64,000 bases of DNA from an uncultured Candidatus Melainabacteria bacterium (GTDB lineage Bacteria > Cyanobacteriota > Vampirovibrionia > Gastranaerophilales > Gastranaerophilaceae): contig CAKUZW010000003.1 of NCBI GenBank assembly GCA_934718135.1, forward strand, positions 62,001 to 126,000, given 5' to 3'. Within the stretch, counting starts at the first letter, position 1; each line of letters opens with the position of its first letter. The notes below the pieces were generated by a model. The model did no database searches and was not told the origin of the DNA. It saw only the letters and a list, made by a program, of their open reading frames with translations. This document shows positions 26,143 to 35,543 of the stretch, piece after piece. The translations under genes and the position numbers were made by a program.

Positions 26143-27462
26143 TTGGTAGAAAGATATTATATAAAAGGCGGTACCCCATTAAGAGGTGAAGTATCAATCG
26201 GCGGAGCAAAAAATTCTGTTTTGAAATTGATGGCAGCAGCATTACTCGCTAAAGGGGAATCAAAAATCTATAATGTACCTGATTTGACAGACGTAAATAT
26301 AATGCTTAGCGTTATTGAACAATTGGGTGCTAAAACAAATTATGATAAAAAAGAAAAATCCGTAACCATTGATGCTACAAATTTATCAAGCGTTACCGCA
26401 AGTTACGAACTTGTAAGTAAAATGAGAGCATCATTTATTGTTTTAGGTGCTTTAGTTTCAAGATGTAAAGAAGCAAAAGTTGCACTCCCTGGCGGTTGTG
26501 CAATCGGAGAAAGAAGAGTTGATTTCCACATCAGAGGGCTTGAAGCACTTGGAGCAAAAATCAAAATCGAAAACGGTTATGTCCATGCAAAAGCTCCAAA
26601 ACTTGTCGGAGCCGAAGTTTGCTTAGATTTACCTTCTGTTGGAGCTACAGAAAATATTATGTTAGCTTCAATCTTAGCAGAAGGTTCTTCAAGAATTCAA
26701 AATGCTGCTCAAGAACCGGAAATTGTTGATTTGGCTAACTTCTTGAATACTATGGGAGCTGATATTCAAGGTGCAGGAACTTCTGAAATTGTTATCAATG
26801 GGGTTAAACAATCTGATTTACACCCAATTGAATATACAACAATTCCTGACAGAATTGAAGCCGGAACATATATGACAGCTATTATTGCAACCAAAGGTAA
26901 AGGTATTATCAAAAATATCTATCCTGCACATTTGACATTCTTTACAGACAAATTGTTGAAAATGGGTGCAAATATTAAACTTTTAGACCCAACATCTATG
27001 GAAGTAAGTTGCAAAAACAGACTAAACTCAATTAATTTTGTAACACAACCATATCCGGGATTTCCGACTGATTTGCAATCAATGGCAATGACCCTTTTAA
27101 CAACAGCAAACGGAGTTGGAATTATCACAGAAAGTTTGTACGAAAACAGGTTTATGCAAGTTCCTGACCTAAACAGAATGGGTGCTGATATTCACCAAGA
27201 CAGAAATCACGCAATTGTTAAAGGTGTAAAAAAACTTTCCGGAGCAACTCTTACTGCAAGCGATTTAAGAGCAGGAGCATCTCTAGTTGTAGCAGCTTTG
27301 ATGGCTGACGGAAATTCTATTGTAGAAAAACTACATCATATAGATAGAGGATACGAAAATTTTGAAACTAAGCTAAGATTGTTAGGAGGAAAAATCGAAC
27401 GTAGAGATGATGATTCCCAAGTAAACCTAACGGAGGGTACACATAATGAGTCCTACTTATAA
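26143..27462 (+). CDS. murA: UDP-N-acetylglucosamine 1-carboxyvinyltransferase
   Basis: This cytoplasmic enzyme transfers enolpyruvate from PEP to UDP-GlcNAc, the first committed step of peptidoglycan synthesis. The 439 residues contain K23 in GGAKNS, the catalytic Cys C119 in LPGGCAIGERRVDFHI (fosfomycin-sensitive type) and the RAGASLVVAALMADG segment. The TTG start at 26143 is supported by CGGAGG at 26132-26137. It is about 20 residues longer at the C-terminus than E. coli MurA (419), and that tail overlaps the next gene by 17 nt, so the pair is co-translated. Confidence 0.96.
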   Translation: MVERYYIKGGTPLRGEVSIGGAKNSVLKLMAAALLAKGESKIYNVPDLTDVNIMLSVIEQLGAKTNYDKKEKSVTIDATNLSSVTASYELVSKMRASFIVLGALVSRCKEAKVALPGGCAIGERRVDFHIRGLEALGAKIKIENGYVHAKAPKLVGAEVCLDLPSVGATENIMLASILAEGSSRIQNAAQEPEIVDLANFLNTMGADIQGAGTSEIVINGVKQSDLHPIEYTTIPDRIEAGTYMTAIIATKGKGIIKNIYPAHLTFFTDKLLKMGANIKLLDPTSMEVSCKNRLNSINFVTQPYPGFPTDLQSMAMTLLTTANGVGIITESLYENRFMQVPDLNRMGADIHQDRNHAIVKGVKKLSGATLTASDLRAGASLVVAALMADGNSIVEKLHHIDRGYENFETKLRLLGGKIERRDDDSQVNLTEGTHNESYL

Positions 27463-27784
27463 ACGTTGGTATGATCATGACCCGTTATTATTGGAGGTAA
27501 TTGAACTTTTGAGAAATTACCAAACAGAGTTGCACGCTCAGGCTGAAATTTTCTTGAAAAAAATTGAAGAAAAAGTTTCTAAAGAAACTATTGACAAGTT
27601 TTATGCAATGGTTAAACCTGTAAATGCAAACAATCGTTGGTATGACAAGGATCCGGTTATCTCAAGGACTGTAGAAATTCTCAGAATTGTACCTCCTGAA
27701 GCTCAACGAATTTGTGCCCAAAACTTTATTAAAACCTTGAAAGATATGGGCATTGAATATGAAAGTCCAAATTTGAAATTGTAG
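27446..27784 (+). CDS. Small hypothetical protein with internal duplication
   Basis: This 112-residue protein is made of two related halves: RWYDHDPLLLEVIELLRNY (7-25) and RWYDKDPVISRTVEILRIV (64-82), each followed by an amphipathic helix (QAEIFLKKIEE, AQNFIKTLKDM). It starts inside the last codons of murA (17-nt overlap, GGAGGGT just upstream) and is followed by a terminator, so it is a real operon partner. No membrane segment. The link to murA hints at a cell-wall or regulatory role, but no function is known to me. Confidence 0.75.
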   Translation: MSPTYKRWYDHDPLLLEVIELLRNYQTELHAQAEIFLKKIEEKVSKETIDKFYAMVKPVNANNRWYDKDPVISRTVEILRIVPPEAQRICAQNFIKTLKDMGIEYESPNLKL

Positions 27785-27810
27785 TGTTAGAAGCAAATAG
27801 TGTAGTAGAA

Positions 27811-27843
27811 AAAAGAACTCTGGTTTATACAGAGTTCTTTTTT
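27811..27843 (+). terminator. Intrinsic terminator of the murA operon
   Basis: A 12-bp stem AAAAGAACTCTG (27811-27822) / CAGAGTTCTTTT (27830-27841) is followed by T. It faces the convergent gene at 27862. Confidence 0.88.
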
Positions 27844-27861
27844 AGTAATAAATTATATAAT

Positions 27862-29241
27862 TTATACATTATGATAATCTGAGAATAAGTAATTAAAATC
27901 TAATACTTTATTTTCAGCATCTTTATCTAGTGCTTTAAGATGTTCTCTTGCTTTTTGAGTTCTATATGTTCCACGTTCAGAACATCCAATAGAACCTTGA
28001 GTAACTGCAAATTCTGGATAATCTGGATAGTATTCAGTTAGCGTTGGCTTTTTTTCTCTTTTTGCTGCAGCTGTTTTATCGTAAATTTTAATTTTTCCTA
28101 TTGAATTATCTGTGTTACAAGAGAATCTTCTTAGTGATGATGCTCCATCGTTATAATAAAGATTATCATCAATAGTATCTACAACTCCATAACCATGGTT
28201 TTCTTTTTTCATTTGTCTAATTTGTGTATAATTGCCTTTTTTAGCCAAGATATATGGTTGGTCTTTGCCAACTTGTTTTATATAAATCATGTCGGCTTTT
28301 CCGCCATAAATCCATTCTTTATGTAAGATACCTAAATCTTCTGTTTTTGCCAAGACTTTGCCTGTATCTGGGTCGGTGAAAGTTCTTTGAACTGTGCCAT
28401 TTGCAAGAGTGGTTTCTTTGACAGTTAAAGCATTAATATCTTTATTGAGAGCTTTTCCAATATTAATTCTTGGTTGTTTTGCTCTTAATTCAGCAGCAGC
28501 TTTTTCAGCGGCTTCTTTTGCGGCAATAGCTTCCTGTTCAGCTTTTTTTGCTGCATCAATTGCGGCTTGTTCTTTAGCTTTCACGGCTTTTGCGTAATTT
28601 GTTTCTTTAGTGTTAAAATTGCCATAATTGTCGCTATATTTAGGAGTATCTAATTTCCCAGAATAACATGAGCCATATTGTTTTTTTAGTGAATGTTGAA
28701 TATTTTTTGTTTCACGAGGGTCTTTTAACATACTCTCAACTGAATGTTCTAAAGGATATTCACCATAAACTTTATCTTGAGTAGCTTCAACATATGTGTG
28801 ATATTCATTACCAGAGTTTCTGTGGTATTTCAATCCTTTGTGTTGAAGAACACCTTGTGGGTTGTATTCTTTTGTTAAAGTTGATTTTTCATTATAACAC
28901 CACCATTTTGAGGTGTCTTTATTTACAGTTATTTTATCTCCACCAAAAACGCTTGCACCTTTTTCTCTGGTTACAGTTGTTGTTCTCCAAAGATCATTAT
29001 CTCCGCCACCTTTAATGGTTATTTTCCTTGAACCATTTTCTAGATAGTCAATTCTTGCTGTTGCTTCTTGACCATTACGTGTAATTGTTCTTTCTAATCC
29101 TGTAATTTTACCAGTTACTGGATCAGTAAGAGTTAATGTTTTTCTAACGGGTTTTGCAATTTGTGGTACAGTTTCTGCTACTTTTCCGGAACTCTTGCCA
29201 AAAAATTGCCCAACACTGCTAAAAATGCGTGATACGTTCAT
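27862..29241 (-). CDS. Hypothetical protein with YD/MORN-like strands and Ala-rich coiled coil
   Basis: This 459-residue protein has no recognised family. Residues about 30-170 are rich in short beta-strand phrases such as TDPVTGKITGLERTITRNGQ, EYNPQGVLQHKGLKYH and LENGSRKITIKGG, like RHS/YwqK-type repeats. Residues about 215-255 form an Ala/Lys/Glu coiled coil (AKKAEQEAIAAKEAAEKAAA). The strand motif returns after it (TDPDTGKVLAKTEDLG). The N-terminus MNVSRIFSSVGQFFGK has no signal peptide. It shares the strand style of the 414-residue protein at 53717-54961. Possibly a surface or secreted protein; not established. Confidence 0.65.
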   Translation of the reverse strand: MNVSRIFSSVGQFFGKSSGKVAETVPQIAKPVRKTLTLTDPVTGKITGLERTITRNGQEATARIDYLENGSRKITIKGGGDNDLWRTTTVTREKGASVFGGDKITVNKDTSKWWCYNEKSTLTKEYNPQGVLQHKGLKYHRNSGNEYHTYVEATQDKVYGEYPLEHSVESMLKDPRETKNIQHSLKKQYGSCYSGKLDTPKYSDNYGNFNTKETNYAKAVKAKEQAAIDAAKKAEQEAIAAKEAAEKAAAELRAKQPRINIGKALNKDINALTVKETTLANGTVQRTFTDPDTGKVLAKTEDLGILHKEWIYGGKADMIYIKQVGKDQPYILAKKGNYTQIRQMKKENHGYGVVDTIDDNLYYNDGASSLRRFSCNTDNSIGKIKIYDKTAAAKREKKPTLTEYYPDYPEFAVTQGSIGCSERGTYRTQKAREHLKALDKDAENKVLDFNYLFSDYHNV

Positions 29242-29445
29242 AAAATTTTCCCCTTTATTTTCTTTGTTCTTTTTTATTTTCCCCTAGAATAAAAATCCTA
29301 TATTGTATATAAGTTTTAAATACTTTAAAAATTGCTTAAAATTTCATTCATTGTTAAAACATGTTAAGGAGGTGTTTTATAGGTGTTGGGATGAGTAAAA
29401 CAAATTCGTTTAGTATGACGAAATTGTAAGATGTTGTACATAGTT

Positions 29446-29612
29446 CCCTCTCCGAGGACTCTGCCGAGCAAAACAATCCAGTGAATTGTTTTGTGAGAGG
29501 TTAAGGGTTAGGGAGAGGGGTTGATTGGTTAAATAAAAGATGAACCCTCTCTCAAAATTGTACCTTTTCGCCAAAGGCTCAAAGACAATTTTTCTCTCTC
29601 CCTCGGAGAGAG
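29446..29612. repeat. Hairpin-rich intergenic repeat
   Basis: This lies in the 544-bp gene-free gap 29242-29785. CCCTCTCC (29446-29453) pairs with GGAGAGGG (29511-29518), and inside it CAAAACAAT (29469-29477) pairs with ATTGTTTTG (29485-29493). A second hairpin has AAAATTGT/ACAATTTT around CCTTT-TCGCC-AAAGG. CTCTCCGAGG near the left end is the inverse complement of CCTCGGAGAG near 29601. No ORF. It looks like a MITE-like or other non-autonomous dispersed element. Confidence 0.55.
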
Positions 29613-29740
29613 CTATGCAAGTTTACCTCTCATAATGACATTAAAAACATAAAGAACTCAGTGCCTTAGTGCCCATATATCTTAATGCCTTTCGTAACGA
29701 ACTGATTCCCTTATTTCCTTCTTTTTTTTCCTCTTTAACA

Positions 29741-29780
29741 GACTTATCGACTTATCCACTTATTGACTTATTGACTTTTT
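29741..29780. repeat. 8-bp tandem repeat, five units
   Basis: Units are GACTTATC, GACTTATC, CACTTATT, GACTTATT and GACTTTTT. Two similar units (GGCTTATC, AACTTATT) occur near 90-105. The array ends just before the stop codon of the glyoxalase gene. Confidence 0.85.
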
Positions 29781-29785
29781 AAAAA

Positions 29786-30169
29786 TTACCAAACAACTTT
29801 TTCAATAAGTTCAATTTCGTATCCATCTGGGTCTTTTACGAATGCGATTTTTGAACCTTTTCCATTTAAGTCAAATGGTTCGTATAAATATTTATAACCT
29901 AGTGAATTCATTTTTTCTGTGAATTTTTCAAAAGAGTCAACTGAAAAAGCTAAATGTCCAAAACCGTTTCCTAAGTTGTAACCTTCTTTTGGTGTTTCAT
30001 CATTGAAGGTTAATTCCAGTTGTGTTGTTCCTTCTTCATCGTTCAAAAAATATAGCCAACAATCTTCTAATCTCTTTTTGTGGTCAAGTTTCATGTTTAG
30101 AAGTTCTGTGTAAAATTTCAAACTTTCGTCTATGTTTTTTACTCTAATCATAGTGTGTAATAGTTTCAT
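29786..30169 (-). CDS. gloA: Glyoxalase I (lactoylglutathione lyase family)
   Basis: This 127-residue VOC-fold metalloenzyme isomerises the hemithioacetal of methylglyoxal in detoxification. Metal-ligand positions are visible: H5 (LLHTMIRV), E in TQLELTF (about 52), H in GFGHLAFSV (about 72) and E in YEIELIE (about 121). The family usually uses Ni or Zn and glutathione; another thiol may replace glutathione in this lineage. AAGGAG precedes the ATG. It diverges from hisS, with a 75-bp shared promoter region. Confidence 0.88.
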   Translation of the reverse strand: MKLLHTMIRVKNIDESLKFYTELLNMKLDHKKRLEDCWLYFLNDEEGTTQLELTFNDETPKEGYNLGNGFGHLAFSVDSFEKFTEKMNSLGYKYLYEPFDLNGKGSKIAFVKDPDGYEIELIEKVVW

Positions 30170-30210
30170 ATTTTTCTCCTTTTTGATTTATTATAACATT
30201 ATTACAACCT

Positions 30211-30238
30211 TTGACAATATTGTTTGAAAGGATATAAT
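30211..30238 (+). promoter_or_regulatory. Consensus promoter abutting the hisS start codon
   Basis: TTGACA (30211-30216), a 16-bp spacer and TATAAT (30233-30238) form a near-perfect sigma70 promoter. Only 6 nt separate the -10 from the ATG at 30245, so the predicted transcript begins at or next to the start codon. Confidence 0.85.
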
Positions 30239-30244
30239 TATTTT

Positions 30245-31486
30245 ATGGCTGAGATTTTAAAAGTATTAAAAGGGACAAAAGATATATTGCCGCAAGATAT
30301 TGATATGTGGCACTTTTTAGAGAAAAAAGCAAATGATGTTTTTTCTAAATATGGGTTTAAAGAAATCAGAACTCCAATTATTGAAGTTACTGAACTATTT
30401 GCTCGTGGTGTTGGTGATACGACAGATATTGTAAATAAAGAAATGTACACTTTTGAAAAAAGTGAGCGTTCAATTACTCTTAGACCTGAAAACACAGCAG
30501 GCGTAGTTCGTTCTTATATTGAGAACGGAATGTCAAGACTATCTGCACCGGTAAAATTGTGGTATCACGGTCCTATGTTCAGATACGAAAGACCTCAAGC
30601 CGGACGTCAAAGACAATTTCACCAAGTTGGGGTTGAAATGTTTGGGATTAAACAAGCTACTGCGGATGCTGAAGTTATCCTTATGGCGGTTAATTATTTG
30701 AAAGCTTTAGGGCTTAACGATTTGGAAGTTGAGATTAATTCTCTTGGTTGTCCAAAATGTAGAGAAGAATTTAAAAACAAATTGAAAGCCGTTTTGAAAC
30801 CTTATTTCAACGAGCTTTGTGAAGATTGTCAAAAAAGATATGAAAAAAATCCATTAAGACTTTTGGATTGTAAAGTTGAGTCTTGCAAAAAGATTTTTGA
30901 AAAACCTGAAATTCAAGAAGTTATCAATTCTGATTTTATATGTGATGAATGTTCTGAACATTATACAGAATTGAAGTTATATCTTGATAGAATGGGTGTA
31001 AAATATGTTGAAAACAAACTTCTTGTAAGAGGTTTAGATTATTATAACCGTACAGTTTTTGAAATTAAGTCAAACAATTTAGGTTCTCAAAATGCTGTAG
31101 CAGGTGGCGGAAGATATGACGGTTTGGTTGGACAATTAGGTGGTGAACCTACTCCTGCTGTCGGTTTTGCAATGGGTATGGAAAGATTGATTTCACTTCT
31201 ACCTCCAAAAGAGTCTAAAAAATTAGATGCCTATGTTGTTTCAAACTTCCCTGTAGATGCATTTGTTTTGGCAGAAGAATTAAGAAGCCATGGTTTGAGT
31301 GTAGAATTTGATTTGACTAATAAAAAATTTACAAAACAATTAGAAAAAGCATCAAAAGTTGCAAAATATGCATTCATCTTGGGTGAAGATGAAATTTTGA
31401 AAAACCAAGTTTCAATCAAGAACCTTGAAAAAGGAAAACAAATCACCGCAGATAGAGCAAATTGCTTTAAAATGGTTGAGGCGTAA
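30245..31486 (+). CDS. hisS: Histidyl-tRNA synthetase
   Basis: This class II aminoacyl-tRNA synthetase charges tRNA-His. The 413 residues have motif 1 and 2 regions (TLRPENTAGVVRSYIE, WYHGPMFRYERPQAGRQRQF), the His-binding segments VRGLDYYNRTVFEI and AVAGGGRYDGL, motif 3 near PAVGFAMGMERL, and a C-terminal anticodon-binding domain. The ATG at 30245 gives the canonical start MAEILKVLKGTKD; an upstream TTG at 30224 would lie inside the promoter. A purine-rich AAAGGA at 30227-30232 lies upstream of the predicted transcription start and so may not act as an SD. Confidence 0.96.
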   Translation: MAEILKVLKGTKDILPQDIDMWHFLEKKANDVFSKYGFKEIRTPIIEVTELFARGVGDTTDIVNKEMYTFEKSERSITLRPENTAGVVRSYIENGMSRLSAPVKLWYHGPMFRYERPQAGRQRQFHQVGVEMFGIKQATADAEVILMAVNYLKALGLNDLEVEINSLGCPKCREEFKNKLKAVLKPYFNELCEDCQKRYEKNPLRLLDCKVESCKKIFEKPEIQEVINSDFICDECSEHYTELKLYLDRMGVKYVENKLLVRGLDYYNRTVFEIKSNNLGSQNAVAGGGRYDGLVGQLGGEPTPAVGFAMGMERLISLLPPKESKKLDAYVVSNFPVDAFVLAEELRSHGLSVEFDLTNKKFTKQLEKASKVAKYAFILGEDEILKNQVSIKNLEKGKQITADRANCFKMVEA

Positions 31487-31558
31487 ATAACATTTAAAAT
31501 ATTCAAAATTAAGAATTTGTTATTTTTGTACATATATATTTAGAAGGAGAAGAATTTT

Positions 31559-32485
31559 ATGAGTTGTATAAATATTTGCCTTTCAACTGATGACAATTAT
31601 AGCAAATATGCAGGTGTTGTTATTTGTTCAATTCTTTTGAATTCAAAAGATTCTGAAAATTTAAATTTTTATATTCTTGATGGAGATATTTCAGAAGATA
31701 ATAAAAATAAGATTGAGTTGTTGAAAAATATAAGAGATTTTAATCTTAAATTTGTAAAAATAGATGAAAATTTATTTGAAACATATAAACAAATAAAAAC
31801 TCATTCATATATATCGTTATCAACTTTTTATAGATTGAAATTAGCATCTTTATTACCAGATATAGAAAAGGTTTTATATTTAGATTGTGATGTTATAGTG
31901 AATGATAATATTGAGCAACTTTATAATACTAATATTACAGATTATTATGCCGCAGGTGTAATAGATACTGCAATGAAATCTAGTGGTTGGGTTCCTCCAT
32001 TGGAAAATGGTAACTTATATTTCAATGCAGGTGTTTTGTTATTTAATCTAAAAAAAATTAGAGAAGATAATATTGAACAAAGATTTGAAGAATACACAAT
32101 AAACAATATTGAGAATATAAGAGTTGGCGACCAACAAATTATTAATGTTGTTTGTCAAGGACATATCAAAGAACTACCTTCAGCTTGGAATGTACAATCA
32201 AGCAATTTTATTAATCGTTCAGATTATACGAATCATCCGAAAATTGTCCATTATGTAGGAAAACAAAAGCCATGGTTATTTGGTTCTATGAATTATTGGA
32301 AAAATCTTTATTTTGATGTTTTAAATGAAACACCATGGAAAATACCAGAAAAAGAAAAAATAAAATGGACTAGGGATAATCAGAAAATGTCAATTTTAAA
32401 TTATTTAAAATACAGACCCTTATTTATGTTTCGTCCAAGATTTTATAAAGCAATTTATTATACTTATTTTAAGAAAGGAAATTAA
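31559..32485 (+). CDS. Glycosyltransferase family 8
   Basis: This retaining glycosyltransferase resembles lipopolysaccharide galactosyl/glucosyltransferases (WaaJ/RfaJ type). The 308 residues show the nucleotide-sugar start INICLSTDDNYSKYAGV, the metal-binding DxD as D109-C-D111 in LYLDCDV, and the late motif HYVGKQKPW. AAGGAGA precedes the ATG. It is followed directly by the GT2-acyltransferase fusion, so it belongs to a three-gene surface-polysaccharide cluster. The sugar and acceptor are unknown. Confidence 0.9.
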   Translation: MSCINICLSTDDNYSKYAGVVICSILLNSKDSENLNFYILDGDISEDNKNKIELLKNIRDFNLKFVKIDENLFETYKQIKTHSYISLSTFYRLKLASLLPDIEKVLYLDCDVIVNDNIEQLYNTNITDYYAAGVIDTAMKSSGWVPPLENGNLYFNAGVLLFNLKKIREDNIEQRFEEYTINNIENIRVGDQQIINVVCQGHIKELPSAWNVQSSNFINRSDYTNHPKIVHYVGKQKPWLFGSMNYWKNLYFDVLNETPWKIPEKEKIKWTRDNQKMSILNYLKYRPLFMFRPRFYKAIYYTYFKKGN

Positions 32486-33961
<1,476 letters not shown>

Positions 33962-33990
33962 CTTGATTTTTAGAAAGTGAGAGGGTAGAA

Positions 33991-34551
33991 ATGATAAAAT
34001 TAATTGCTAAATTACTAACTTTTTATATTCCGAATAAAAAACTTCGTAAAAAAGTTAGAACACAGATTATGAGTTGGTATTATGGTTTTCAAGTTTATCA
34101 GAAAGCAGAAAAAATAGGAAAAAATTTTGTTGTTTCTCGTTATTCAATCGTAACCAAAAGAACAAAAATTGGTGATAATGTAATTTTTAATGGTGTAGAA
34201 GTTAGTGGTGTTGGACATGTTCAAATAGGAAATTATTGTCAATTTGGAAGTGGTATTTTAATTGTTTCTTCAAATCATGATTATGATAATGGTGAAAGTA
34301 TTCCTTATGGTGCTTATTCCATTGATAAAGGAATAATAATAGAAGATTTTGTTTGGTGTGGTTCAAATTCAATTATATTAACAGGAAGTGAAATTGGCGA
34401 AGGGGCTATAATTCAAGCTGGCAGTGTTGTTCATGGCAAAATTCCTCCTTATTCTATTGTCGGAGGTAATCCTGCAAAAGTTTTCAAATATAGAAATATA
34501 GAACATTTTAAAAATTTAAAGGAACAAAAAAGATTTTTAGAACATGTATAA
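33991..34551 (+). CDS. Hexapeptide-repeat acyltransferase
   Basis: This 186-residue left-handed beta-helix acyltransferase is of the WbbJ/LacA type. Repeats include VVSRYSIVTKRTKIGDNVIF and GNYCQFGSGILIVSSNHDY, with the likely catalytic His in SNHD (about 91), and the terminal coil EIGEGAIIQAGSVVHGKIP followed by the typical SIVGGNPAKVF. It probably O-acetylates a surface glycan using acetyl-CoA. It lies 29 nt after the GT2 fusion with GAGAGGG before the ATG and closes the polysaccharide cluster. Confidence 0.88.
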   Translation: MIKLIAKLLTFYIPNKKLRKKVRTQIMSWYYGFQVYQKAEKIGKNFVVSRYSIVTKRTKIGDNVIFNGVEVSGVGHVQIGNYCQFGSGILIVSSNHDYDNGESIPYGAYSIDKGIIIEDFVWCGSNSIILTGSEIGEGAIIQAGSVVHGKIPPYSIVGGNPAKVFKYRNIEHFKNLKEQKRFLEHV

Positions 34552-34571
34552 TTTTTTAAAACAAATAGCTA

Positions 34572-34620
34572 CTTGATTTTTCAAGGTAAATTTTGTATAA
34601 TTTCATACTGTAACCAGTAT
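34572..34620 (+). promoter_or_regulatory. Promoter with two dyads upstream of 64-residue gene
   Basis: The -35 is TTGATT (34573-34578), followed by a 17-bp spacer and -10 TATAAT (34596-34601). Dyad CTTGA-TTTT-TCAAG (34572-34585) covers the -35, and ATACTG-TAAC-CAGTAT (34605-34620) covers the start site. Repressor control is likely. Confidence 0.7.
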
Positions 34621-34636
34621 TGTAAGAGGTGTTATT

Positions 34637-34831
34637 ATGGCAGACCAAATCACTATTCGTTCAGACAGAGCAACAGATTACAAGTTTATGTACAAAGGTG
34701 AAGAAGTTGTTCTTAAAGCGGGAACTATCATTAGTATTGCAGACGGTTTAGAACATGTTGTTCTTCCTACTTGTGCAATGAAAATTATGAACAACTTAAT
34801 CGTGATTAAAGATGACGTTAAAAAGAATTAG
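34637..34831 (+). CDS. Small hypothetical protein
   Basis: This 64-residue, mostly beta-type protein (TIRSDRATDYKFMYKGEEVV, LKAGTIISIADGLEHVV, NNLIVIKDDV) has no signal peptide or membrane helix. AGAGGTG precedes the ATG. It has its own strong promoter with two operator-like dyads and its own terminator, so it is a well-defined monocistronic gene, probably highly expressed when released. I recognise no family; a small beta-barrel or tail-sheath-like fold is possible but unsupported. Confidence 0.75.
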   Translation: MADQITIRSDRATDYKFMYKGEEVVLKAGTIISIADGLEHVVLPTCAMKIMNNLIVIKDDVKKN

Positions 34832-34862
34832 TTTTATATACATAATAAATGCATGATTTTTT

Positions 34863-34892
34863 AAAGACCGAAAATATTTTTCCGGTCTTTTA
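34863..34892 (+). terminator. Intrinsic terminator
   Basis: AAAGACCG (34863-34870) pairs with CGGTCTTT (34883-34890), with inner A/T pairing, followed by T-rich sequence. Confidence 0.8.
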
Positions 34893-34913
34893 TTTTGGAT
34901 ATTTTGATATTAA

Positions 34914-34948
34914 AAAGGGGGGAGCTTGTAAAAACAGGCTCACCCTTT
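34914..34948 (-). terminator. Terminator of hsp20
   Basis: On the minus strand AAAGGG...AGCCTGT pairs with ACAAGCT...CCCTTT (one G-U pair), followed by TTTTTAA. It lies 24 nt past the hsp20 stop. Confidence 0.75.
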
Positions 34949-34971
34949 GGAATTTAAGGTTTTGGAATAGA

Positions 34972-35427
34972 TTATTTAACCATTAATTTCTTTACGGTTT
35001 CTTTATCAGCAACCATTTTTGGTGCATAAATCTTTAATACACCATGTTCCAATTTAGCTTCAGTTTTGTTAACATCAATTTCTTGAGGAAGATAAACTGA
35101 TCTTGAAAATTCACCGTATTTGAATTCAGATTTCTTGTAAGCTTTTTTATCTTCGCAAATTTCTTCTTCCTTCTTAGCGTTGATTGTGATGTTGTTTTTG
35201 TCGATATCAATATCTAAATCTTCTTTTTTTACACCCGGAAGTTCAGCTCTGATATCATACTCTTTGTCTTTTTCAGTAATTTCAACAGGCATTGGAAGTG
35301 TATTTATATCTTCATCATATCCGTATTCAGGATACAAGTTGTCAAAATGTCTGTTCAAAATTGAACTGATTTCATCGTTTACTGATTTGATAAAGTTGTC
35401 TGGTGTTTTTTTTATTAAGAATCTCAT
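34972..35427 (-). CDS. Small heat-shock protein, Hsp20/alpha-crystallin family
   Basis: This ATP-independent holdase chaperone has 150 residues. The alpha-crystallin domain (about 48-140) has AELPGVKKEDLDIDI, the KSEFKYGEFSRSVYLPQEID segment and the closing GVLKIYAPK. The start at 35427 is chosen because AAAGGAG lies just upstream; a longer in-frame extension lacks a site. No CIRCE or similar heat-shock operator is seen upstream. The C-terminal IxI motif is not obvious (ends KKLMVK), which may affect oligomer formation. Confidence 0.93.
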   Translation of the reverse strand: MRFLIKKTPDNFIKSVNDEISSILNRHFDNLYPEYGYDEDINTLPMPVEITEKDKEYDIRAELPGVKKEDLDIDIDKNNITINAKKEEEICEDKKAYKKSEFKYGEFSRSVYLPQEIDVNKTEAKLEHGVLKIYAPKMVADKETVKKLMVK

Positions 35428-35543
35428 AATGAACTCCTTTCGTTCTTTTCTTCTCTTTCTACCTACACTTATATTATTGTTCTGTTTTTCTAAAAACACT
35501 GATTTTTTAACTAAAAATTAACATTTTGTGTTATATTAAAATT

